Made by a program: the position numbers and the translations under genes. A stretch of DNA of 64,000 bases, taken from Streptomyces roseifaciens. GTDB taxonomy: Bacteria > Actinomycetota > Actinomycetes > Streptomycetales > Streptomycetaceae. Positions 26,199-35,830 of the stretch are shown here, piece by piece; positions within the stretch are counted from its first letter, which is position 1; every line of letters starts with the position of its first letter. Under the pieces are notes generated by a model. The model saw nothing but the letters and a program-made list of their open reading frames with translations, was not told the origin of the DNA and did no database searches. The DNA lies in contig NZ_LNBE01000004.1 in NCBI RefSeq assembly GCF_001445655.1, positions 1,240,001 to 1,304,000 of the forward strand, given 5' to 3'.

Positions 26199-26747
26199 TC
26201 AGCCCTCGGGGGAGTGCCACTGCGGTGACGGGAGATGGATCAGCACGAGCACGAACCCGGCCACCAGGAAGTTCCGCCCGGCGGCCTCCAGGCCGTTCCA
26301 CTTCTGGGACTGCCACATGGCGAACCACTCGCCGCCGATGCCGATGAAGCCCGCCCCGAAGAGCAGCAGGACCATCACCAGCCCCAGCGTGCTCACCCGC
26401 CGCGCACGCCGGTAGCCGGCGCCCCGCCCCGTGAGGCCGCGTGCCCACAGGACCGTCCCGGCCACGAGCACGGCGGCGGCCAGCGTCTCCCAGATGATGA
26501 TCGCGACGTAGGCGATGTCCTGCAGGGTGCGGTCCGTGACGGCCCGCCACATCAGGTCGTCGTCCTTGAACGTCGTGTCCATCGCCAGGACGTGGCGGAC
26601 GAACTCCTGGTTCGTACCGAAGTCGGTGACGTTGCCGAAGGCCACGAGCGCCATGTAGAGCGCGACGGTGGCGGTGAGGGCGGCCGCCGCGAACGGCAGC
26701 CCTCCCAGCCGCACGGCGCCCCTCGGTCCGTTCCACCTGGTGGCCAT
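26199..26747 (-). CDS. DUF2165 family small membrane protein
   Basis: The 182-residue protein has four membrane helices and the family-typical FGNVTDFGTNQEFVRHVLAMDTTF segment between the first two. The WETLAAAVLVAGTVLW helix and the GEWFAMWQSQKWNG loop also match DUF2165. The function of the family is unknown. It is on the opposite strand to the alcohol dehydrogenase gene, converging on it with 31 bases between stops, and is co-directional with the upstream ACAD gene, whose stop lies 80 bases away. Confidence 0.78.
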   Translation of the reverse strand: MATRWNGPRGAVRLGGLPFAAAALTATVALYMALVAFGNVTDFGTNQEFVRHVLAMDTTFKDDDLMWRAVTDRTLQDIAYVAIIIWETLAAAVLVAGTVLWARGLTGRGAGYRRARRVSTLGLVMVLLLFGAGFIGIGGEWFAMWQSQKWNGLEAAGRNFLVAGFVLVLIHLPSPQWHSPEG

Positions 26748-26827
26748 GCGATACCCCCGGTCCGCCGTACGTACGGACTATGTCTGCCCGCTTGTGCGGC
26801 CGGTACGCGGGCCGACCGCCGCCCGCG

Positions 26828-28060
<1,233 letters not shown>

Positions 28061-28065
28061 GCCGG

Positions 28066-29097
28066 TCAGCCCTTCCGCAGGGTGGTGAGTCCGTTGTCGA
28101 TGAAGAGCGGGACGAGCTGTCCGATGCGGTCGAAGCCCGCGCCGACGGTCTGCCCGAGGGTGTAGCGGTAGTGGATGCCCTCCAGGATCACGGCGAGCTT
28201 GAAGTAGGCGAAGGCCGTGTACCAGGGCAGGGCGGAGACGTCGCGGCCGGAGCCGGCCGCGTAGCGCTCGACGATCTCGGCGGGGTCGGGATGGCCGGGT
28301 GCGTTGCGCGTGGTGCTGATGGGGGAGCCGGGTACGGGCTCCTGCTCGCTGTACATCACCAGCAGGCCCAGGTCGGTCAGCGGGTCGCCGAGCGTGGACA
28401 TCTCCCAGTCGAGGACGGCCCGCACCGAGTCGTCGTCGCCCACGAGGACGTTGTCGAGGCGGAAGTCGCCGTGCACGACGGCGGGGGCGGGGGAGACGGG
28501 CAGGGCCCCGGCCAGGGCGGAGTGGAGCGCGTCGATGCCGGGCAGCTCGCGGTTGCGGGAGGCCTCCAGCTGCTTGCCCCAGCGCCGCAACTGCCGCTCC
28601 AGGAAGCCGTCCGGGCGGCCGAAGTCCGCGAGCCCGGCCGCCTCCGGGTCGACGGCGTGCAGGCGGACGAGCGTGTCGGCGAGGCCGAGCACGACCCGCC
28701 GGGTGCGCTCGGGCCCGATCGCGGTGAGCTGCGCGGCCGTGCGGTACGGCGTGCCCTCCACGAACTCCATGACGTAGAAGGGCGATCCGAGGACGCTCTC
28801 GTCCTCGCACAGCAGCACCGTCCCGGGCACCGGGACCTCGGTCGGCCGCAGGGCGCTGATGACCCGGTGCTCGCGCCGCATGTCGTGGGCGGTGGCGAGC
28901 ACGTGCCCGAGCGGGGGGCGGCGCACCACCCAGCGGCCGGTGCCGTCGGTGACGGAGTAGGTGAGGTTGGACCGGCCCCCCTCGATCAACTCGGCCGCCA
29001 GCGGCCCCCGTACGAGCCCCGGACGCTCCCGCTCCAGATGGGCGCGCAGCCGGTCCGGATCGAGTCCCGGGGGGTTGTTCCTGCCGGTCGGGCTCAT
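28066..29097 (-). CDS. APH-type phosphotransferase, probable hydroxyacyl-CoA kinase
   Basis: The 343-residue protein has the aminoglycoside/choline-kinase-like fold: an N-terminal EGGRSNLTYSVTD loop, RRPPLGHVLATAHDM, catalytic VVHGDFRLDNVLV (Asp) and metal-binding LDWEMSTLGDPLTDLG. The HGDFRLDN and LDWE-ST-G-PL-DL pattern matches the kinase halves of ACAD10/11 and LvaA rather than antibiotic kinases. It should phosphorylate the hydroxyl of a 4-hydroxyacyl-CoA before elimination by the ACAD. The ATG at 29097 has GGAGGAG upstream. An operator-like palindrome lies 55-75 bases upstream. Confidence 0.85.
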   Translation of the reverse strand: MSPTGRNNPPGLDPDRLRAHLERERPGLVRGPLAAELIEGGRSNLTYSVTDGTGRWVVRRPPLGHVLATAHDMRREHRVISALRPTEVPVPGTVLLCEDESVLGSPFYVMEFVEGTPYRTAAQLTAIGPERTRRVVLGLADTLVRLHAVDPEAAGLADFGRPDGFLERQLRRWGKQLEASRNRELPGIDALHSALAGALPVSPAPAVVHGDFRLDNVLVGDDDSVRAVLDWEMSTLGDPLTDLGLLVMYSEQEPVPGSPISTTRNAPGHPDPAEIVERYAAGSGRDVSALPWYTAFAYFKLAVILEGIHYRYTLGQTVGAGFDRIGQLVPLFIDNGLTTLRKG

Positions 29098-29152
29098 CGA
29101 GTGCTCCTCCACGCGTCGTCGGACCCGCCGCCGGGCGGTCCCGGATCATCAT

Positions 29153-29169
29153 GCCGACCAGTCGGTATG
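29153..29169. promoter_or_regulatory. Operator repeat upstream of the APH-ACAD operon
   Basis: GCCGACCAGTCGGTATG contains the 13 bases found at 17650-17662 and extends to a longer, nearly perfect palindrome (CATGCCGACC/AGTCGGTATG, 8 of 10 positions). It lies 56 bases before the kinase start. Confidence 0.68.
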
Positions 29170-29232
29170 GCGTCCAGGGTGCGACGAGGGCGACGGGTCC
29201 GACGGGTGCGAGGAGGCGCCGGTCGCGAACGC

Positions 29233-30177
29233 CTACGCGTGACAGGACATCGGACGCCCGCCGTTCATCGTCGTCATGTCGGCGATGACGGCCGGCATGT
29301 CGAGCGGTGCGGCCAGGGGGCGGTCGCCCTCCAGTTCGGCGTAGGCGCGGTGCAGGTTGGCCACGAGGCGCTCGCTCTCGCGCAGCTCCGCGAACTCGCC
29401 GAGGTCGGCGCGGCGGGCGGCCTCCAGCGGGGTGCGGCCGGCGGCGTGCTCGGTGCGGGCCAGCTCCTGCAGCCAGCGGAAGTAGCGCTCGATGACGTCG
29501 TAGACGCCGGCGTCGGTGACCGGTCCGTGCCCGGGCACGACGGTCTCGGCGCCGAGCCCGCGCAGCACCTCCAGGGAGCGCAGCGAGCCCTCCAGGGACC
29601 CCATGAGGAGGAAGGGCGTGCCGCCGTTGAAGACGAGGTCCCCGGTGAAGACGATGCGGTGCTGCGGCAGCCAGGCGATGGTGTCGCCGGTGGTGTGCGC
29701 CGGGCCCGGGTGGATCAGCTCGACCTCGGTGTCGCCCACGTGCAGCGAGAGGCGGTCGGCGTAGGTGACCTCGGCGGGCGTGATCCGGACGTCGCCGTAC
29801 TCGACCCAGGGCCAGATGCCGTGCAGCTGCAGGCCCGCGGCGAGGGTCTCCCGGCGGCACTCGCGGTGGCCGACGACCGTCGCCTCCGGGAAGACGCAGT
29901 TGCCGTAGGTGTGGTCGCCGTGGTGGTGGGTGTTGACGATCGTGGAGGGCAGGGGAGCACCGGCGCCGGTGACGGCGTCGCGCAGCAGCCGCGCGCGGCG
30001 CTCGGTCGCGGCGGTGTCGATCAGCGCCGTCCGGCCGCCGCCGGTCACGATGCCCGCGTTGTTCAGGCACCAGCCGCCGTCGGGCTGGACGAACGCCGTG
30101 ACCCCGGGGGCGAGGCCGACGGTGTAGGGCTCGGTCGGCTCCGCGCCGACGGGCGCGACCGGGCTCGTGCTGGACAT
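29233..30177 (-). CDS. MBL-fold metallo-hydrolase
   Basis: The 314-residue protein has the metallo-beta-lactamase fold signature VNTHHHGDHTYGN near residue 82, followed by a downstream His in PGPAHTTGD, the FTGDLVFNGG Asp, and VPGHGPVT. These supply two metal sites. Proteins of this type hydrolyse thioesters, esters or lactones. The ATG at 30177 has GGGGAGGTCATCC upstream. It is co-directional with the kinase-ACAD pair, 135 bases before it, and an acyl-CoA thioesterase or lactonase role in that pathway is plausible but inferred. Confidence 0.85.
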   Translation of the reverse strand: MSSTSPVAPVGAEPTEPYTVGLAPGVTAFVQPDGGWCLNNAGIVTGGGRTALIDTAATERRARLLRDAVTGAGAPLPSTIVNTHHHGDHTYGNCVFPEATVVGHRECRRETLAAGLQLHGIWPWVEYGDVRITPAEVTYADRLSLHVGDTEVELIHPGPAHTTGDTIAWLPQHRIVFTGDLVFNGGTPFLLMGSLEGSLRSLEVLRGLGAETVVPGHGPVTDAGVYDVIERYFRWLQELARTEHAAGRTPLEAARRADLGEFAELRESERLVANLHRAYAELEGDRPLAAPLDMPAVIADMTTMNGGRPMSCHA

Positions 30178-30331
30178 GGATGACCTCCCCTTGCCGCCGC
30201 GCGGGGTGCGCGGATCGGACTGCCCGTCAGAATACGGGCGCGGGGGGAAGGGTCGCGGAGGGTGTCGGCCGGGGCGCCCCGGGGCGGTGGCCGTGCCGCC
30301 CGGGGGCGTCGGCCAGGTGGCTCCGGGCCCG

Positions 30332-30772
30332 TCAGCCGCGGTGGTCCAGGCCCGGGCGCAGCCGCTCCAGCAGCCCGTACAGCGTGGTGCGCTCCTCCTC
30401 GTCGAGGGTGTCGAGCGCGCTGTGGGTGGCCTGCATCTCGGCGCGCACCCGGCGGATGGTCTCGCGGCCCTCGTCGGTGGCGACGACGTTCTTCACCCGC
30501 CGGTCGCCCGGGTCCGGCTCGCGGCGCACCAGGCCGCGGGCCTCCAGGCGGTCCACGATGCCGGTGACGTTGGAGGCGTCGCACACCAGCAGGGTGGCGA
30601 GGCCGCGCATCGGGACGGGCCCCTTGAGCTGGGCGAGGAGCTTGGCCTGGACGGAGGTGAGGCCCTGCCGGGCAGCGGCGGCGGCGAAGTCCTGCCACTG
30701 GGCGGTGCCGAGCGCGGCCACGAGCTCCAGGAGCTGGGCCTTGGTCGGGGGCGGGGAGGCGGTGCCGGTCAT
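30332..30772 (-). CDS. MarR family regulator
   Basis: The 146-residue protein has the winged helix-turn-helix of MarR: LTSVQAKLLAQLKGPVPMRGLATLLVCDASNVTGIVDRLEARGLVRRE, with the wing PDPGDRRVKNV. It is divergent from an MFS exporter, with AT-rich palindromes between. The geometry suggests that it represses both itself and the exporter-oxidoreductase operon, released by a small aromatic or toxic compound. Length and organisation are standard for MarR. The ligand is not predictable. Confidence 0.92.
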   Translation of the reverse strand: MTGTASPPPTKAQLLELVAALGTAQWQDFAAAAARQGLTSVQAKLLAQLKGPVPMRGLATLLVCDASNVTGIVDRLEARGLVRREPDPGDRRVKNVVATDEGRETIRRVRAEMQATHSALDTLDEEERTTLYGLLERLRPGLDHRG

Positions 30773-30814
30773 GGTTCGAGTGTACTCAAGAGCTTCATGA
30801 CTTAAATCATTAAC

Positions 30815-30871
30815 TTGACTACCTTAAATATCTCGGCCTACGGTGGGCGAGTTGCTTGATTGCCTCAAGCA
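30815..30871 (+). promoter_or_regulatory. MFS promoter with a perfect inverted repeat (MarR operator candidate)
   Basis: TTGACT (30815-30820) and TACGGT (30839-30844) are separated by 18 bases. Just downstream, TGCTTGA (30853-30859) and TCAAGCA (30865-30871) form an exact 7-bp inverted repeat with a five-base centre. That places a repressor across the start of the transcript. Confidence 0.7.
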
Positions 30872-30931
30872 TCCATGTCCTGAAGCAATATCCCGGGCAA
30901 CGCCGAGTCACTCGAAGGAACACCCCCACCC

Positions 30932-32425
30932 ATGTCCTCCCCAGCGCCCGCCGAACGGGGCACCCAGCGCAACGAGACGGTCATCGTCTTCGCCCTGAGC
31001 CTCGCCGCCATGGTCGTCTCGATGATGCAGACCCTGGTCGTGCCGATCCTCGGCCTCATCCAGAACGACCTGCACACCACGTCCGCGAACGTCAGCTGGG
31101 TCACCACCGCGACCCTGCTCTCCGCCGCCGTCTTCACCCCGCTGCTCGGCCGCTTCGGCGACCAGCACGGCAAGAAGAAGACGCTGGTCGCCGTGCTGGT
31201 CGTCATGGTCGCCGGCTCCGTCCTCGCCGCCGTGACGCACTCGCTGCTCTGGCTGATCGTCGGCCGGGTGCTCCAGGGCGCCGCCACCGCGATCTTCCCG
31301 CTGGCGCTGTCCGTGCTGCGCGAGGAGGTGCGCCCGGCCAAGCTGCCCGGCGCCATGGCCATGGTCAGCGGCACCCTCGCCTTCGGCAGCGGCCTCGCGC
31401 TCGTCGCCACCGGCCTGCTCACCTCCGGTGACGATCCCGACTACCGCAGCGCCTTCTGGCTGGCCACCGGTCTCGCGGCGCTCGCCCTGATCGCCGTCGC
31501 CGCCCTCGTCCCCGCCACCCGGGAGACCACCGGCGGCCGCACCGACGTCCTCGGCGCGCTCACCCTGGCCGCCACCCTCGTCCTGCTCCTGCTGCCCATC
31601 ACCCAGGGGCACGAGTGGGGCTGGTCCTCCGGCCGGACGATCGGCTGCTTCGCGGGCGCCGTCGTGATGGCGGCGGTGTGGACGCTCGTCGAGCGCAAGG
31701 TGCGCGAGCCGCTGGTCGACATGAAGATGTTCGCCCACCGCCCGGTGCTCTTCGCCAACATCGCGGGCCTCCTCGTCGGCTTCGGCTCCTTCGCCCTCTT
31801 CATCGGCGTCTCCTACCTCGTCCAGATGCCGGAGAAGATCGCCGGATACGGATTCTCGGCCAGCGTGCTGCGCGCCTCCGTCGCGTACCTGCTGCCCAGC
31901 ACCATCGTCTCGCTGCTCGCCGCGCCCATCGGCGGCCAGCTCGTCCGGCACAAGGGCCCCCGCCTGGTCCTGATGCTCGCCTCCCTCATCGGCACCGCCG
32001 GCTTCGTGTGGATCGCCCTCGACCACGAGCACACGCTCTCCGTGGTCGCCGCCGGGATGTTCGTCGGCGCCGCGATCAGCTTCGGCTACGCCGCCATGCC
32101 CGCCGTGATCGTCGCGAGCGTCCCGCACCACCAGACGGGCATCGCCAACGGCATCAACTCCATCTCCCGCTCGACCGGCAGCGCCATCGGCAGCGCCATG
32201 ATCACCACGGTGCTGGCCTCCAAGAGCCTCGAACACCTGCCGCCGGGCGCGCCCAAGCTGCCCGCCGAGAGCCAGTTCACCCTCACGTTCGTCATCGCCG
32301 GCACGGCGTTCCTGCTGGTCGCGCTCGTCGCCGGGCTCGGCCTGCGCACGATCCGCGCCCGGCGCACCGAAGTGGCGGGGGCCGCCCCCGCGGCGGACGC
32401 TGAGACCGCACCCGCCTCCGCCTGA
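30932..32425 (+). CDS. MFS drug transporter, DHA2-like (14 helices)
   Basis: The 497-residue protein has a 14-helix DHA2-like MFS topology: N-terminal VIVFALSLAAMVVSMMQTLVVP, the motif A element GRFGDQHGKKKTL between helices 2 and 3, and motif C in the fifth helix (GTLAFGSGLALVATG). The last hydrophobic segment ends near residue 470 and is followed by an Ala-rich tail. It should use the proton gradient to export toxic compounds. The MarR gene is divergent and the oxidoreductase gene follows 20 bases later, suggesting a detoxification unit. Confidence 0.92.
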   Translation: MSSPAPAERGTQRNETVIVFALSLAAMVVSMMQTLVVPILGLIQNDLHTTSANVSWVTTATLLSAAVFTPLLGRFGDQHGKKKTLVAVLVVMVAGSVLAAVTHSLLWLIVGRVLQGAATAIFPLALSVLREEVRPAKLPGAMAMVSGTLAFGSGLALVATGLLTSGDDPDYRSAFWLATGLAALALIAVAALVPATRETTGGRTDVLGALTLAATLVLLLLPITQGHEWGWSSGRTIGCFAGAVVMAAVWTLVERKVREPLVDMKMFAHRPVLFANIAGLLVGFGSFALFIGVSYLVQMPEKIAGYGFSASVLRASVAYLLPSTIVSLLAAPIGGQLVRHKGPRLVLMLASLIGTAGFVWIALDHEHTLSVVAAGMFVGAAISFGYAAMPAVIVASVPHHQTGIANGINSISRSTGSAIGSAMITTVLASKSLEHLPPGAPKLPAESQFTLTFVIAGTAFLLVALVAGLGLRTIRARRTEVAGAAPAADAETAPASA

Positions 32426-32444
32426 CCCTGCTAGGAGCACCACC

Positions 32445-33371
32445 ATGAAGGCCATCAGCTACCGCAGCTACGGAGGACCCGAAGTCCTCGAGTACGGCGA
32501 GCGGCCCGACCCCAAGGTCGGACCCGACTCCGTCCTGGTCAAGGTCAAGGCCGCGGCGGTCAACCCCGTCGACTGGAAGGCCCAGGCCGGCTACCTCGAG
32601 CCCGCCCTCGACGCGGTCTTCCCCGTCATCCCCGGCTGGGACATGGCCGGCGTCGTGGTCCGTCCGGGCGCCGACGCCCCCGAATTCGCCGAGGGCGACG
32701 AGGTCATCGGCTACGTCCGCGAGGACTTCCTCTCCCGCGGCACCTTCGCCGAATACGTCGCCGCACCCGTGCGGACCCTCGCCCGCAAGCCCAAGAACCT
32801 CACCTTCGAGCAGGCCGCCGGCCTGCCCCTGGCCGGGCTCACCGCCTACCAGGCGCTGGTCAAGGCGCTCCGGGTGTGGGAGGGCGAGACCGTGCTGATC
32901 CACGCGGCGTCCGGCGGCGTCGGCGGCATGGCCGTCCAGATCGCGCGGCACTTCGGCGCGCGCGTCATCGGCACCGCCAGTGAACGCAACCACGACTACC
33001 TGCGCTCGCTCGGCGCGCAGCCCGTCGCCTACGGCGAAGGGCTCGCCGAGCGGGTCCGGGCGCTCGCGCCGCAGGGCGTCGACGCCGTGCTCGACCTCGC
33101 CGGCGGCGAGGCCCTCACGGCCTCGCCCGCGCTGCTCGCCCACGGCGGCCGCCTCGCCTCCATCGCCGACCCGGCCGTCCTCGGCCTCGGCGGCCGCTAC
33201 GTCTTCGTCCGCCCGGACGCCTCCGACCTCACGGCCCTCACGGACCTGGCCGAGAGCGGCGCCCTCACGGTGGAGGTGGCGAAGGTCTTCCCCCTGGCCC
33301 ACACAGCAGAAGCCCAACGCCTCAACGCAGAGGGCCACACGCGCGGCAAGATCGTCGTCACGATGGACTAG
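32445..33371 (+). CDS. NADPH:quinone reductase-like oxidoreductase (MDR, zinc-free)
   Basis: The 308-residue enzyme has an N-terminal GroES-like domain (AAAVNPVDWKAQAGY, PGWDMAGVVV) and a Rossmann domain with the quinone-reductase motif HAASGGVGGMAVQIARHFGA. There are no zinc-binding cysteines. It reduces quinones or enones with NADPH. The ribosome binding site is CTAGGAGCACC. It directly follows the MFS exporter and probably shares its MarR-controlled promoter, so the operon may both reduce and expel an electrophilic compound. Confidence 0.9.
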   Translation: MKAISYRSYGGPEVLEYGERPDPKVGPDSVLVKVKAAAVNPVDWKAQAGYLEPALDAVFPVIPGWDMAGVVVRPGADAPEFAEGDEVIGYVREDFLSRGTFAEYVAAPVRTLARKPKNLTFEQAAGLPLAGLTAYQALVKALRVWEGETVLIHAASGGVGGMAVQIARHFGARVIGTASERNHDYLRSLGAQPVAYGEGLAERVRALAPQGVDAVLDLAGGEALTASPALLAHGGRLASIADPAVLGLGGRYVFVRPDASDLTALTDLAESGALTVEVAKVFPLAHTAEAQRLNAEGHTRGKIVVTMD

Positions 33372-33410
33372 CCCGGGGGACGTCTCCGGGGCGGGGCCAG
33401 GCGGCGCCGC

Positions 33411-33803
33411 CCCGGCTGGTGGTGCGGGTCTGGCGGTGGCACTAGGGGTGCCGCTTCTGACGTGGTTCGGGGTGCCCGGCACTGCCGGGCATGATGCCCC
33501 CGCCGCAGCGGCGAGCAGCCCTTGCGGTGGAGTCCGGCGGTGCCGTCCCGGCTGGTGGTGCGGGTCTGGCGGTGGCACTAGGGGTGCCGCTTCTGACGTG
33601 GCTCGGGTGCCCGGTACCGCCGGGCATAACGCCCCGCCGCAGCGGCGAGCAACCCCCGCGGCGGAGTCCGGCGGTGCCGTCCCGGCTGGTGGTGCGGGTC
33701 TGGCGGTGCCGCCCGGCGGTGCTGTTCCTGACGTGGTTCGGGGTGCCCGGCACCGCCGGGCGTGATGCCCCCGCCGCAGCGGCGAGTAACCCCCGCGGCG
33801 GAG
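33411..33803 (+). repeat. Three tandem copies of a GC-rich unit of about 134 bp
   Basis: The unit begins CCCGGCTGGTGGTGCGGGTC at 33411, 33547 and 33681 (periods 136 and 134). Within each unit are TTCTGACGTGG-like sequence, a GCCCGG...CCGGGC hairpin and CCGCCGCAGCGGCGAG. The first two copies are nearly identical; the third diverges in its middle and ends by about 33803. It lies in a 566-base gap between the quinone reductase gene and the NUDIX gene, and no reading frame across it looks like a real gene. The rest of the gap (33804-33937) is unremarkable. Confidence 0.85.
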
Positions 33804-33937
33804 CGTCCCCGCCGGCAGTGCGCGCCGGTGACCGTTACGCCGCGACGGGCGGCCGACGCACCCGCCGGAGCGGCTACGCGTCCCGCCGCCGTTCCCCGGC
33901 CCCGCCGGGACGGGCTCCGCCGCCAGGCGACCCCGGG

Positions 33938-34453
33938 TCAGCGCGCGCGCAAGCGCCGGTACGCCTCCAAGCCGTCCGGGACCCACTCCCACTCCCCGAG
34001 GCGCTCTTCCAGTTCCTCCTCGGAGAGGAACGCGTGCCAGGCGACCTCCGACTCCTGGGGCCGCACCGGCACGTCGCAGCGGACCTCGTACACCGCCGAC
34101 CACCACGAGCCCCCCGGGCCCTCGTACAGGAACCGGAACAGCGGGGCCGGGGCCGGCAGGCCCCGGACGCCCAGCTCCTCCTCGGCCTCCCGCAGCGCCG
34201 CCTCGTCGTACGTCTCGCCCGCCCCGACGACCCCGCCCACGAACATGTCGTGGCGCGAGGGGAAGATCAGCTTCCCGGACGTGCGCCGGTGGACGAAGAT
34301 CCGCCCCTCCGCGTCCCGGGCGAGGACGAACACGCAGCGGTGGCGCAGCCCCAGGGCGTACGACTCGCCACGCGCGGCCTGCCCCACCACCCGGTCCTGC
34401 TCGTCGACGATGTCCAGCAGCTCGTCCGCCGGCAGCGGTGTCTGATCGCTCAT
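33938..34453 (-). CDS. NUDIX hydrolase
   Basis: The 171-residue protein carries the NUDIX box in GAGETYDEAALREAEEELGV (Gx5Ex7REUxEExGU) and an N-terminal region resembling isopentenyl-diphosphate isomerase-like NUDIX proteins (DELLDIVDEQDRVVGQA). It should hydrolyse a nucleoside diphosphate linked to another moiety; the substrate is not evident. The ATG at 34453 lies 18 bases downstream of the stop of the EamA transporter gene on the same strand, so the two are probably co-transcribed. Confidence 0.9.
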   Translation of the reverse strand: MSDQTPLPADELLDIVDEQDRVVGQAARGESYALGLRHRCVFVLARDAEGRIFVHRRTSGKLIFPSRHDMFVGGVVGAGETYDEAALREAEEELGVRGLPAPAPLFRFLYEGPGGSWWSAVYEVRCDVPVRPQESEVAWHAFLSEEELEERLGEWEWVPDGLEAYRRLRAR

Positions 34454-34471
34454 GCCCCCATGAAACCAGCG

Positions 34472-35368
34472 TCAGTGCGGCTGGAGGTCGCGCACGCGGT
34501 CGAATTCGGAGCTGCCCGACGGCATGGCCGGGTGCCGCCCGATGAGCACGATGCCGATCACGATGGCGACCAGCCCGGCGGCCTCCCAGGCCAGCGCGCC
34601 GGGCGAGGTGTGCAGCCGGTCGCCGAGGAAGCCCACGCCGCAGGCGATCCCCGCGAGCGGCTGGGCGGCGGTCAGCGCGGGCAGGGACAGCCGCAGCGGC
34701 GCCGTCTCGAAGGCGCTCTGGACGAACACCAGCGCCGTCACGCCGAGGACGAGCACCCCGTACGGCTGCCAGCTCAGGAAGAACGCGGTCCAGCCGTCCT
34801 CGGAGAGCCGTTCGCCGCTGACGCGCGTGAGGGCGTCCTGGACGCCGTAGAGCAGCCCGGCGGCCACTCCCAGGAGCGGCGCCTCGACGCTCATCCGCAC
34901 GCGCTTGGAGACCGCCGCCATCGCGAGCGCGCCCCCCAGCATCACCCCGACGATCAGCCAGTGCCGCAGCGGATCGGTGACGGTGGCGCCGCCGTGCGGC
35001 CGGCCCGCGATGATGAACGCCGCGACGCCGCCGGCCAGCAGCCACAGCCCGCCCCAGCCCGTACGGCCCAGGGGCTGGCGGGTCTGCCAACGGGAGAGGG
35101 CCATGGCGAACAGCAGGTTCGTCGCGAGCAGGGGTTCGACCAGTGACACCTCGCCCTGGTTCAGCGCGATCGCGCCGAGCGCCATGCCGCACGCCATCAT
35201 CCCGATGCCGGCCCGCCAGCGCGGCATCCGGACGAGGTCGAGCAGCAGCCGCAGGGAGAGGAAGTCGCTCATCGGGGCCCGCTGCGCGGCGTTCTGCTGG
35301 AGGACGAAGCCGATGCCCAGGCAGCAGGCCGCGCTCACGGCGAAGGCGAAGACCAACACGTCGCGCAC
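34472..35368 (-). CDS. DMT/EamA family transporter
   Basis: The 298-residue protein has nine to ten membrane helices as in EamA/DMT transporters, beginning VLVFAFAVSAACCLGIGFVLQQ. The internal segment LNQGEVSLVEPLLATNLLFAMALSRW is typical of the family. A GTG at 35368 is taken as start. Such proteins move small metabolites or drugs; the substrate is unknown. It is followed closely by the NUDIX gene and divergent from the 35831 gene across a 462-base gap. Confidence 0.85.
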   Translation of the reverse strand: MRDVLVFAFAVSAACCLGIGFVLQQNAAQRAPMSDFLSLRLLLDLVRMPRWRAGIGMMACGMALGAIALNQGEVSLVEPLLATNLLFAMALSRWQTRQPLGRTGWGGLWLLAGGVAAFIIAGRPHGGATVTDPLRHWLIVGVMLGGALAMAAVSKRVRMSVEAPLLGVAAGLLYGVQDALTRVSGERLSEDGWTAFFLSWQPYGVLVLGVTALVFVQSAFETAPLRLSLPALTAAQPLAGIACGVGFLGDRLHTSPGALAWEAAGLVAIVIGIVLIGRHPAMPSGSSEFDRVRDLQPH

Positions 35369-35830
35369 CTCAAGACCACTCGGCCGTCGGGGACTTGACA
35401 GAAAAACGATAGCCGCCTTGTGAGCGGTGTGACGGCCGAGTACCCCTCTTTCGGGCGGCCATCCCCTCCAACGGCCGACACCGCCCGTGAGTGCCCCCCA
35501 ATCGCTCGAACTGTTGTTCTTCGGCAGGGTGTACCTACGGGTCGGGTGTCACTTTCCGTGCCACCTCCGGCCTGCGCGCGGACCGCCGCGACGGCAGGGG
35601 CGCAGGGTGAACGGAGGGGCTGAAGTGAGCGCAAGTGGCCCACGGGATGCGAGGGAGTGAACAACGGTAACCGGAACTGACGGTATGTGAGTTGATGAAG
35701 CGTCAGCTCCAAGATCAGGTCTTGACTCGGAGCCGTGACTACCGCTTTGCTGTGCGTGACTGACATGGATGAATGCGGACGCCCCGACCCGGCGGCCGGA
35801 GGGGACGTACGCCGTGGAGGAAGCCCGCAG
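35369..35830. other. Long intergenic region upstream of a hypothetical gene
   Basis: About 460 bases between divergent genes, with somewhat lower GC than its surroundings from 35640 to 35760. An inverted repeat CAAGA (35710-35714)/TCTTG (35720-35724) sits next to a TTGACT. Two short open frames cross the region but have weak starts and no recognisable protein features. It probably holds two promoters. Confidence 0.5.

Noticed and set aside
28066..29097. Aminoglycoside resistance gene
   Set aside because: The APH fold is present, but the motif details and the adjacent ACAD point to the ACAD10/11-type kinase group.
30853..30871. The CTTGA...TCAAG repeat as a SoxR box
   Set aside because: The arms are in the opposite order to a SoxR box (CCTCAAG...CTTGAGG) and the site lies after the -10 beside a marR gene, so a MarR operator fits better.
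33411..33803. The tandem repeat as part of a repetitive protein gene
   Set aside because: Unit lengths of 136 and 134 bases are not multiples of three, so the frame would shift between copies.
35420..35623. Possible 67-residue gene on the plus strand
   Set aside because: Weak GTG start, no ribosome binding site, low-complexity product. The region looks like promoter DNA.
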